NCBI GenBank assembly: GCA_937884625.1
Contig: CALGCE010000042.1
Span: 1-5,257 of the forward strand
DNA length: 5,257 bases
Direction: 5' to 3'
From: an uncultured Clostridia bacterium
GTDB lineage: Bacteria; Bacillota; Clostridia; Oscillospirales; Acutalibacteraceae
Every line of letters starts with the position of its first letter. Positions within the stretch are counted from its first letter, which is position 1. A program made the translations under genes and the position numbers. The notes below the pieces were generated by a model, which saw only the letters and a program-made list of their open reading frames with translations, was not told where the DNA came from and made no database searches. Below are positions 1 through 5,257 of the stretch, in pieces.

Positions 1-909
1 TACCAGGAACAGGAACTAGTGGCAGGTTTATTTACCTATGACCGTGATACTTTGCGACCTGCAGATGATTCCGTAGTCCGAGTTTTACATAAAGGTAAAA
101 AGGATACTGTTCAGGTTTTACGCCGTACAAAAGGCTATATGCCAGAGCCTATAACCTTGGCTAACACTGACTGCTTGGCAAGTACTGAGGTTTTAGCAGT
201 TGGTGCCCAAATGGAGCCCAGTGTTGCACTTTCCATAGGGGAGAGAATTTACCCCGCTCAGCTTCCTGGTGATATAGAAGAGGAAAAGACTGAACTGCAA
301 TGGCGTGCTACGGTTGAGGATTGGCAACAGCTTTTGCAAGGGAAACCACAGCTTATAGTTGGAGATTTGCACCCTGATTACGCTAGCACTAGACTAGGAG
401 AAAGCTTAGCTAAAGAGCGTAAGCTTCCCTTCCTGCAGGTGCAGCACCATCACGCTCATGCTTTAGCTGTTATGGCGGAAAAGCAACTAGAAGGTCCTGC
501 TTTAGCGATTTGCTTTGATGGTACCGGCTATGGTTCTGATGGTACAGTCTGGGGCGGAGAATTTTTGCTTTGCACAGAAGACGATTTTGAGCGTGTTGAT
601 CATCTTGAAGCTATACCTATGGTAGGCGGAGATGGTTCCATGCAACAGGCTTGGAAGAGTGTTCTGTGCTATGTTGCAAATTTAGAGCGAAGGACTACAG
701 AAGTTCATAAAAATGATTTAGCAAGGTTAGCTTTACAATTGGACGAACGTTATCCTTTAGTAAAAGCTGCCTTGAACAATAAAATTAATACTATTTACAA
801 TAATTATATTTATTTTTATAACTCAAAATATGCTCTCACTTCTTATTTTTACGGCATTTATTATATGTGTAACAATTGTATCAAAAGTGCCTTTCAATCT
901 TTATTTTAA
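1..909 (+). CDS. hypF: Carbamoyltransferase HypF, internal fragment (truncated at both ends)
   Basis: HypF uses carbamoyl phosphate and ATP to carbamoylate HypE, which then supplies the cyanide ligands of the [NiFe]-hydrogenase active site in the cytoplasm. The frame is open from base 1. GTG at 19 is an internal valine, because residues before it (ending QEL) continue the family alignment. Counting from base 1, residues about 10-27 (GLFTYDRD, then DDSVVRV) are the end of the YrdC-like domain, and LRRTKGYMPEP leads into the Kae1-like domain. That domain shows LHPDY, the metal-binding HHHAH at residues 149-153 (445-459), and FDGTGYGSDG followed by WGGE. Homology ends at NKINTI (base 795), where family members continue with a conserved Ser-rich GRLFD stretch that is absent here. 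Residues encoded by 796-906 are an out-of-frame reading of ecfT ending at a chance stop. The N-terminal acylphosphatase and zinc-finger parts lie before the window. GCT is the commonest alanine codon (13 of 24), unlike the next gene. Identity is secure; the 3' end is an artificial or broken join. Confidence 0.93.
   Translation, partial: YQEQELVAGLFTYDRDTLRPADDSVVRVLHKGKKDTVQVLRRTKGYMPEPITLANTDCLASTEVLAVGAQMEPSVALSIGERIYPAQLPGDIEEEKTELQWRATVEDWQQLLQGKPQLIVGDLHPDYASTRLGESLAKERKLPFLQVQHHHAHALAVMAEKQLEGPALAICFDGTGYGSDGTVWGGEFLLCTEDDFERVDHLEAIPMVGGDGSMQQAWKSVLCYVANLERRTTEVHKNDLARLALQLDERYPLVKAALNNKINTIYNNYIYFYNSKYALTSYFYGIYYMCNNCIKSAFQSLF
782..795. other. Chimeric junction 1: hypF to ecfT
   Basis: Bases 782-795 can be read two ways. 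Frame 1 (codons from 781) gives the HypF residues KINTI. Frame 2 (codons from 782) gives the EcfT residues KLILF, which begin the hydrophobic segment expected just after the EcfT DPRTK motif. Upstream only HypF makes sense; downstream only EcfT does, and the frame-2 reading meets a stop at 773-775. Alanine codon choice changes across the point (GCT 13 of 24 before, 2 of 18 after). A short ambiguous overlap joining two broken genes suggests an assembly chimera; a real deletion or rearrangement is less likely. Confidence 0.8.
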
Positions 910-1513
910 AAATTTAAAGTCTATTATGCCGATAATTATATTTACGGCGGTAATTAATTTGTTTTACGGCAGTGAGGGTAAAGTATTATTTAGTTTTTGG
1001 CGGTTTACCGTAAATACAGGCGGTGTATACAGGGCGGTATTTATGGCAATGAGAATTTTACTGCTTATAACCGTAAGTTCAGTGCTTACCTATACCACAA
1101 CGCCAAACGACCTTACCGATGCTATTGAAACATTGCTGTCACCGCTTAAATATATCGGTCTTAAAAATGCCGTTCATACTCTTGCTATGATGATGACAAT
1201 AGCATTAAGATTTATACCTACTCTTGTAGAAGAAACCGATAAGATAATGAATGCACAAAAGGCAAGAGGTGCCGACCTTGAAAACGGCAAATTAACCCAA
1301 AGGATTAAAGCATTAATACCGATTCTTATACCGCTTCTAATTTCTGCCGTAAGACGTGCGTATGAACTTGCGGAAGCGATGGAGTGCCGTTGTTACAACG
1401 GCGGAGAGGGAAGACAGCGTATGAAAAAATTGCAGTTTACCTCACTTGATATTATTGCAAGTGCAGTTTCGGTAATTTTTTGCGGTCTTATAATTGTTTT
1501 TAATCTGTTTTAA
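782..1513 (+). CDS. ecfT: ECF transporter transmembrane component EcfT, 5'-truncated
   Basis: EcfT is the membrane coupling subunit of energy-coupling factor transporters. It links a substrate-binding S component to the two ATPases EcfA and EcfA' for vitamin or metal uptake. Homologous sequence starts at 782 with a hydrophobic run; the first available ATG is at 830 (227 residues), has no clear Shine-Dalgarno site and falls inside the protein. About 25 N-terminal residues of the usual ~265, including most of the DPRTK region, are missing because of the junction. Numbering from ATG 830, hydrophobic segments lie near 1-22, 31-46, 66-88, 110-130, 160-175 and 205-226. The coupling region has the first Ala-Arg-Gly motif at 145-147 (QKARG) and the second at 186-188 as Cys-Arg-Cys (AMECRCYNGG). 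In Firmicutes the usual order is ecfA1-ecfA2-ecfT-truA; truA does follow, 15 bases on, and the ATPase genes would have been upstream of the join. Family assignment is strong; the substrate cannot be told from EcfT. Confidence 0.9.
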   Translation, partial: KLILFTIIIFIFITQNMLSLLIFTAFIICVTIVSKVPFNLYFKNLKSIMPIIIFTAVINLFYGSEGKVLFSFWRFTVNTGGVYRAVFMAMRILLLITVSSVLTYTTTPNDLTDAIETLLSPLKYIGLKNAVHTLAMMMTIALRFIPTLVEETDKIMNAQKARGADLENGKLTQRIKALIPILIPLLISAVRRAYELAEAMECRCYNGGEGRQRMKKLQFTSLDIIASAVSVIFCGLIIVFNLF

Positions 1514-1518
1514 AAAGG
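1513..1518 (+). promoter_or_regulatory. Shine-Dalgarno site for truA
   Basis: AAAAGG begins at the last base of the ecfT stop codon. It lies 10 bases before TTG 1529 but only 1 base before GTG 1520, and 19 bases before ATG 1538. This spacing favours TTG 1529 as the truA start. Confidence 0.5.
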
Positions 1519-1528
1519 CGTGAGAACA

Positions 1529-2278
1529 TTGAAAAGAATGTTGCTTACAATTTCATACGACGGTACTGCGTATCACGGTTGGCAGGTACAACCTAACGGG
1601 ATTACGGTGCAACAGGTAATGCAGGATAGCCTTGAAAAACTTTTAGGTGTCAGACCAAAACTTACGGGTTGCAGCAGGACCGATGCAGGTGTTCACGCAA
1701 GGCAGTTTTGCTGTCATCTTGACTGTGAAGATAATATACCCGAAAGTGCCTTTTTAAGAGGTCTTAATTCAATACTTCCCGATGATATAGCGGTTAAGGG
1801 TTGCAGACAGGTAAAAAACGATTTTCACGCAAGATATGATGCAAAGGGTAAATCTTATATTTACCGTATGTATACGGGAATAAGTGACCCGTTTTTGTCA
1901 AGGTACACTTTAAGACTTGATGCTACGCCTGATATTACCCTTGCAAACGAGTTTTGCAGTACAGTTGTCGGCAAACACGATTTTTACGGATTTTCCGCAT
2001 CAGGCAGAACGGTTGAGGATACCGTCCGCACTGTAAAAAAGTGTGAATTTACTTTAAAAAATGATATTTACAGTTTTTCTATTACTGCCGACGGATTTCT
2101 TTATAATATGGTAAGAATTCTTGCAGGTACAATGCTGGATGTATCTTACAAAAGATTAAATACAAATTGTGCAATAGACGTTTTTAATAATAAAGACAGA
2201 AATTCGGCAGGTACTACCTTACCGCCACAGGGGTTATTTTTGGATAGGGTTTATTACGATTTTGAGGGTGAAAATTAA
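1529..2278 (+). CDS. truA: tRNA pseudouridine(38-40) synthase TruA
   Basis: TruA converts uridines 38, 39 and 40 in the anticodon stem-loop of many tRNAs to pseudouridine, without a cofactor. From TTG 1529 the protein has 249 residues, normal for the family. It opens with the typical strand (LTISYDGTAYHGWQ), followed by the catalytic motif SRTDAGVHA with the nucleophile Asp52. FHARYDAKGKSY, then GKHDFYGFSA, GFLYNMVRI near 189-197 and LPPQGLFL near the C-terminus complete the family pattern. I chose TTG 1529 from Shine-Dalgarno spacing; GTG 1520 would add three residues and ATG 1538 would remove three. The stop overlaps the next start by one base (TAATG), so it is probably translationally coupled to the following gene. 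Location just after ecfT is a common Firmicutes arrangement. The gene appears intact. Confidence 0.96.
   Translation: MKRMLLTISYDGTAYHGWQVQPNGITVQQVMQDSLEKLLGVRPKLTGCSRTDAGVHARQFCCHLDCEDNIPESAFLRGLNSILPDDIAVKGCRQVKNDFHARYDAKGKSYIYRMYTGISDPFLSRYTLRLDATPDITLANEFCSTVVGKHDFYGFSASGRTVEDTVRTVKKCEFTLKNDIYSFSITADGFLYNMVRILAGTMLDVSYKRLNTNCAIDVFNNKDRNSAGTTLPPQGLFLDRVYYDFEGEN
2264..2270 (+). promoter_or_regulatory. Shine-Dalgarno site for the gene at 2278
   Basis: GAGGGTG lies seven bases before ATG 2278, within the last codons of truA. It supports this start, which overlaps the truA stop by one base. Confidence 0.6.
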
Positions 2279-3546
2279 TGCCTGAATATAAAAAGAAAAA
2301 AGTACATAAATCAGGACGTACAAAAAAAGCTAAAAACGTAAATACGGAAATAAAAATGAAGCCGTCAAGGGATAAAAAGAGCGTAGGAGTTCTGCCCGAA
2401 AAGGAAATGCGAGTTGTAAAGGGTAACAAACTTGAACGCAACCGTAAATTTAAAATTGCCGCTTTAACTGCTATTATACTTGTTGCGGTTATCTTAATTA
2501 TTTCATATATATTGCCTGTCGGACTTGCGGAAAATATCACAAATTGGATATCACTTACGGGTAGCGGAAGTTATCCCACAGAAATTTACGGTTCACAAAC
2601 CCTAAACGCAGTGTCAAAGGGAAGTTATTATTACGTTTTGACCGATACTAATTTATCCGCCTTTTCAAATAGCGGTAAACAAATGCTATCGGTTGCACAC
2701 GGATTTTCAAATCCGATACTTAAAACTTCTCAAACAAGGGCACTTGTTTTTGACCAAGGCGGTAATACGCTTTACATTTATAATCTTAAAAGGCTTGTTA
2801 AAAAAATCACTACAAAATATGCTATAATAAATGCGGCAATTTCCCGTTCAGGTGCGTTTGCGGTCGTCACCGAATCGCAGGAATACACTGCTTGTGTTAC
2901 GGTTTATAACAAATACGGAAATCAAATATATCAGTGGAATTCGGCAAAAAATTTGGTTAATAACGTGTGCGTTTCGCCGTCGGGCAAAAAAATAGCGGTA
3001 TCAACCCTAAATGCTTCCGGCGGACAGTATGTTTCGGGCGTTACGGTACTTTCGTTTGACTCTGCCGACGCAAAAGTCTATTTTGAGTATCAGGGCGAAA
3101 TTGTATATTCGCTTGAAAATAACGGCAGAGGATTTTTGGCACTTACAAAGTCGGGTGCAAATTATATTTCTTGGTCAAAATACGCTAAAAAAGATATAAA
3201 AAACGAACGTGTACTAGATATGTACAGATTTGGTAATAATCGCTCGTTACTTGTGTTTAACAGATTAAGCGACCGAAGTGATAATCTTATTATGCTTATT
3301 TCATCAAGCGGTGAAAAAATCTCCGAATTTCAGTTTAACGGTATTATAAGTGATATTCAGGTTGCACGTGGTCATATTTATTGTATAAGCGATACTAAGG
3401 TATATTTATTTGATAAAAACGGCAATTTGATAAGAACAGGTGAGTGTGGCTATGGTTGTAAAAAACTCGCCTCAATAGGCACATATTCATTGGCGGTAAT
3501 AAGTGACAGTACTATTCAAAAAATACAACTTGAAGGTGAAAAGTAA
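2278..3546 (+). CDS. Membrane-anchored beta-propeller-like protein (possibly DUF5711)
   Basis: Function is unknown. The 422-residue protein has a strongly basic cytoplasmic N-terminus (residues 1-58, many Lys/Arg), one transmembrane helix at about 58-80, and a long extracytoplasmic domain with no further hydrophobic span. By the positive-inside rule it is a type II membrane protein. The outer domain carries recurring short strand-turn-strand units, such as LSAFSNSGKQ, VTVYNKYGNQIYQW, LISSSGEKISEF and VYLFDKNGNLIRTG, each a few hydrophobic residues followed by a Gly-containing turn. This is the look of a PQQ/WD-type beta-propeller, although no catalytic or cofactor site is visible. From memory, Clostridia proteins of this size and layout next to CvpA genes are labelled DUF5711; I could not check this. 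It overlaps truA and cvpA by one base each and has its own Shine-Dalgarno site, so it is part of the operon. An envelope scaffold or sensor role is only a guess. It appears intact. Confidence 0.75.
   Translation: MPEYKKKKVHKSGRTKKAKNVNTEIKMKPSRDKKSVGVLPEKEMRVVKGNKLERNRKFKIAALTAIILVAVILIISYILPVGLAENITNWISLTGSGSYPTEIYGSQTLNAVSKGSYYYVLTDTNLSAFSNSGKQMLSVAHGFSNPILKTSQTRALVFDQGGNTLYIYNLKRLVKKITTKYAIINAAISRSGAFAVVTESQEYTACVTVYNKYGNQIYQWNSAKNLVNNVCVSPSGKKIAVSTLNASGGQYVSGVTVLSFDSADAKVYFEYQGEIVYSLENNGRGFLALTKSGANYISWSKYAKKDIKNERVLDMYRFGNNRSLLVFNRLSDRSDNLIMLISSSGEKISEFQFNGIISDIQVARGHIYCISDTKVYLFDKNGNLIRTGECGYGCKKLASIGTYSLAVISDSTIQKIQLEGEK
3533..3538 (+). promoter_or_regulatory. Shine-Dalgarno site for the CvpA-family gene
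   Basis: AAGGTG lies seven bases before ATG 3546 within the last codons of the upstream gene, supporting the one-base TAATG overlap start. Confidence 0.55.
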
Positions 3547-4244
3547 TGACTTTCGGTATTATACTTGACTTAATTATTCTTGCTATTATAATAGTATCGG
3601 TGGCAGTATCTGCACATTACGGTTTTGTCCGCACAGCAATTGAAGTTGCGGGACTGATTGCTGCGGTACTGTTATCGACATATTTAAGCGTACCGATGGC
3701 GTCATTTACATACGATAAGGTAATAGAACCGTCTATTATATCCGCTACCGAAAGTGCAAGTACTGAAAAAACAAAAGATACTGTTGAAAAGGTATGGTCT
3801 GCACTTCCGAAGTTTATAACAAAAAATTCAGATTCACTTGGTATTTCAAAAGACGGTTTTTCAGAAAAAATTGCCGATAAAGCGAGTGAGGGCGTGACAG
3901 ATGCCGCAAAAAAAGCATCAAAAACAGTTGCGAAACCCGTCATTACAAAAATTCTGTCTATGATATATTCAACAATTATATTTGTTGTATTGCTGTTTCT
4001 TGTTAAAATACTTGCCAAATACACAAATAAACTGTTTTCCGTCAGTGTAATAGGTAAGGTAAATAGGACGTTCGGCGGTGTTATCGGACTGTTTAAGGGC
4101 ATATTAATATCAATTGCCTTTTGTATGATAGTAAGCCTTATAGTGTCATTTACTAAAAACGGATTTTTGATTTTTACCAAAGATGCAATAAATCAATCTT
4201 ATTTATTTAAACCGTTGTCAACGGTTTTACCTTTTTTCAGATAA
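3546..4244 (+). CDS. CvpA family membrane protein
   Basis: This 232-residue protein matches the CvpA/colicin V production family, integral membrane proteins of poorly defined role linked in enterobacteria to colicin V secretion and bile-salt tolerance. Predicted membrane segments are at about 5-22, 31-48, 137-156 and 178-201. The family start (hydrophobic DLIILAIII, then HYGFVRT) is present, and so is the conserved loop NRTFGG followed by G-x-x-KG at 173-185. Between the second and third segments there is an unusually long hydrophilic region (about 52-134) rich in Ala, Lys, Ser and Asp that could form an amphipathic helix outside the membrane; it accounts for the length above the usual ~160-180 residues. 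The start overlaps the preceding stop by one base. The next gene follows 26 bases downstream. The bacteriocin function in the family name should not be assumed here. The gene appears intact. Confidence 0.88.
   Translation: MTFGIILDLIILAIIIVSVAVSAHYGFVRTAIEVAGLIAAVLLSTYLSVPMASFTYDKVIEPSIISATESASTEKTKDTVEKVWSALPKFITKNSDSLGISKDGFSEKIADKASEGVTDAAKKASKTVAKPVITKILSMIYSTIIFVVLLFLVKILAKYTNKLFSVSVIGKVNRTFGGVIGLFKGILISIAFCMIVSLIVSFTKNGFLIFTKDAINQSYLFKPLSTVLPFFR
4209..4227 (+). terminator. Possible weak terminator or attenuator hairpin at the 3' end of the cvpA-family gene
   Basis: AAACCGTTG and CAACGGTTT form a perfect nine-base inverted repeat separated by one base, so in practice an eight-pair stem with a three-base loop. 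A broken T-rich stretch follows (TTTT to 4228, and six T at 4232-4237). It lies within the last codons of the cvpA-family gene, before the Clp gene. The stem is short and AT-rich, so it may be chance or only a partial terminator. Confidence 0.3.
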
Positions 4245-4252
4245 CCAATTTC

Positions 4253-4258
4253 AAGGAG
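4253..4258 (+). promoter_or_regulatory. Shine-Dalgarno site for the Clp ATPase gene
   Basis: AAGGAG lies 12 bases before ATG 4271, slightly long spacing. It is the best such site in the 26-base gap and supports ATG 4271, whose product begins directly with a zinc-binding CxxC. Confidence 0.6.
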
Positions 4259-4270
4259 AAATTTTAAATT

Positions 4271-4888
4271 ATGAAACTTTGTTCAAAATGTAAAAAACGT
4301 CCGGCAGTGGTATTTATTTCTAACCCTGCAAATGCGTCTGCCGAGCCGGAGGGACTGTGTCTTGTCTGTGCAAAATCTTTGGGTATAAAACCCGTTGACG
4401 ATATGCTTAAAAGTATGAATGTTACCGATGAAGATATTGAACAGATGAGTGAGCAGTTTATGGAAATGATGTCGCCCGACATGGAGGATATTGACGATGC
4501 CGACCTTAATGACGAAACCTTTGATTTAGGTACTGCTCCTGCAATACCGTTTATTAAAAATCTGTTCGGTGTCGGAAGTGACGGCAAAGATACCGACGAA
4601 AAATCAAACGGCAAGACAAAAGAAAAGGATGGTAAACCGAAGAAAAAACGCCGCCGTTTTCTTGAACAGTATTGTACTAATCTTACTGCCCGTGCAAGGC
4701 AGGGAAAACTTGATGCTATAATAGGCAGGGAAAAGGAACTTTATCGCACAATACAAATTTTATCCCGTCGTTCTAAAAATAATCCTTGCTTAATCGGTGA
4801 GCCGGGTGTCGGCAAGACGGCCGTGGTTGAGGGACTTGCACAGAGAATAGTACGCGGGGATGTGCCTGACGGGCTTAAGGACAAGAAG
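4271..4888 (+). CDS. ClpE/ClpC-like AAA+ ATPase, N-terminal part (3'-truncated at junction)
   Basis: This is the start of a Clp/Hsp100 unfoldase, which feeds proteins to the ClpP protease or disaggregates them in the cytoplasm. Residues 4, 7, 30 and 33 form a CxxC...CxxC zinc-binding module like that of ClpE. There is no ClpC-type N-domain repeat pair. Residues 40-110 form an acidic, Met-rich linker, followed by a Lys/Arg-rich stretch at 112-129. The first AAA domain begins [10 protein letters not shown], then [10 protein letters not shown] and [13 protein letters not shown], with Walker A GEPGVGKT at 176-183 (4796-4819) and [12 protein letters not shown] at 188-199. After GLKDK, family members continue with a short strand ending Ser-Leu-Asp-Leu and a GAKYRGEFE pore-loop region; none of this follows. 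The frame stays open into dnaG sequence, so the natural gene is cut within AAA-1. Placement after a cvpA-family gene in the same operon is seen in segment B only. ClpE-like is the better label because of the zinc module. Confidence 0.85.
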
Positions 4889-4894
4889 AAGCGC
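4877..4894. other. Chimeric junction 2: Clp ATPase to dnaG
   Basis: The codons for KDKKKR fit both the Clp sequence GLKDK and the basic linker before the DnaG core. Before them only Clp homology is seen; after VMDLL only DnaG. Arginine codon choice shifts from CGN (AGA/AGG only 3 of 12 in residues 1-204) to AGA/AGG (8 of 9 after), and lysine becomes mostly AAG (8 of 11). The frame is retained, probably by chance. No known natural protein joins a Clp AAA-1 half-domain to a primase half-domain, so I read this as a chimera. Confidence 0.8.
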
Positions 4895-5257
4895 GTCATG
4901 GATCTTCTTACCGAATCGGCAAGATTTTTTTATAAATCTCTTCACTCACAGGAGGGCAGCAAAGCTCTTAATTATGCGAAGAGGAGAGAGCTTACAGCAG
5001 CCACATGCAATAATTTCGGACTGGGTTATTCGCCAGAGGGCTGGGATAATCTGTACAAATATCTGAAGAGACAGGGATATACGGATGATGAGATGGAGGT
5101 GTCAGGACTCTTTACCAGGACGGCAAAGGGTAATCTGATTGACTTGTTTAGGGGAAGACTGATGTTCCCGATAATGGATGAGATGGGCAAGATAGTAGCT
5201 TTCGGAGGAAGAGCTCTGGGAGATGAGATGCCAAAGTATATCAACTCTCCTGATTCA
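4883..5257 (+). CDS. dnaG: DNA primase DnaG, internal fragment (open at both ends)
   Basis: DnaG synthesises the RNA primers for replication and works with the replicative helicase. The fragment of about 125 residues covers the N-terminal part of the RNA-polymerase core, before the Toprim domain. Numbering from the Clp ATG at 4271, visible family features are ARFFYKSL near 217-224, the YAKRREL stretch, [12 protein letters not shown] near 249-260 (E. coli DnaG also has an F-x-x-G-x-x-P-x-GWDN pattern), [10 protein letters not shown] at 291-300 and FGGRALGD...PKYINSP at 311-327. The CHC2 zinc-binding domain that normally comes first is missing, replaced by Clp sequence, and the Toprim domain lies beyond the window. 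There is no start codon of its own with a Shine-Dalgarno site; ATG 4898 lies inside the homologous region. Codon choice (AAG, AGA/AGG, CTG) differs from the upstream operon, consistent with another source genome. Identity is strong from the MFPI and FGGR motifs. Confidence 0.9.

Noticed and set aside
775..835. AT-rich stretch as a promoter or mobile-element end
   Set aside because: In frame 2 it encodes a hydrophobic run fitting the first EcfT membrane helix; no terminal inverted repeats or convincing -35/-10 pair were seen.
19..909. A complete 296-residue protein starting at GTG 19
   Set aside because: Family homology continues upstream of GTG 19 to base 1, and the last ~37 residues are an out-of-frame reading of ecfT, so this is a fragment, not a full gene.
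2214..2540. 108-residue reverse-strand reading frame across the truA end
   Set aside because: Antisense to two real genes with a Shine-Dalgarno site and overlapping stop/start; no family motif.
3011..3199. 62-residue + strand frame
   Set aside because: Out-of-frame shadow inside the propeller-like protein gene, with no start signal of its own.
3617..4180. 187-residue reverse-strand reading frame
   Set aside because: It lies entirely antisense to the cvpA-family gene, has no recognisable motifs, and the + strand gene has clear family features.
4264..4614. 116-residue reverse-strand reading frame
   Set aside because: Antisense to the Clp zinc module and linker; Ser-rich composition is the complement of the real coding frame.
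4860..5066. 68-residue + strand frame and the 72-residue reverse frame at 5026-5244
   Set aside because: Both are shadows of the open Clp/DnaG frame, which carries Walker A, MFPI and FGGR motifs.
4271..5257. A genuine novel Clp-primase fusion enzyme
   Set aside because: Both domains are incomplete at the join and codon use changes there; a chimeric assembly explains it more simply.

Overview
This window looks like three unrelated coding segments joined end to end, not one continuous bacterial locus. Segment A (about 1-795) is an internal piece of hypF, the [NiFe]-hydrogenase maturation carbamoyltransferase. Segment B (about 782-4888) is an AT-rich housekeeping operon on the + strand: a 5'-truncated ecfT, truA, a membrane-anchored repeat protein (possibly DUF5711), a CvpA-family gene and the start of a ClpE-like Clp ATPase. 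Segment C (about 4883-5257) is an internal piece of dnaG primase, with different codon choice. All three are anaerobic Firmicutes/Clostridia-like in character. Segment B resembles Ruminococcaceae/Oscillospiraceae operons and segment C is perhaps Lachnospiraceae-like. These lineage guesses are inferences from gene order, codon use and protein character, not from a search.

The two joins have the same character. At the first (about 782-795), the same short AT-rich stretch can be read as hypF in frame 1 and as ecfT in frame 2. HypF homology stops about three quarters of the way through the protein, and EcfT homology begins about 25 residues late. At the second (about 4877-4894), a Lys/Asp-coding stretch fits both a Clp ATPase just after Walker A and the linker before the DnaG catalytic core. 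The reading frame happens to stay open, giving an apparent Clp-primase fusion that runs off the window. Short ambiguous stretches joining broken conserved genes suggest assembly chimerism, for example in a metagenome contig, more than biology. I found no mobile-element ends, attachment site, tRNA or recombinase that would explain them.

Within segment B the genes are packed tightly: ecfT and truA are 15 bases apart; truA and the repeat-protein gene, and the repeat-protein gene and cvpA, overlap by one base at TAATG; cvpA is followed by a Shine-Dalgarno site and the Clp gene. This suggests one transcription unit. Its products cover vitamin/metal uptake (EcfT), tRNA pseudouridylation (TruA), an uncharacterised envelope sensor or scaffold-like protein, a CvpA membrane protein, and a zinc-binding Clp unfoldase. 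No intergenic stretch exceeds 300 bases. I saw no promoter, RNA gene, CRISPR array or insertion sequence. I found no convincing new multi-gene system; the most useful observation is the chimerism.
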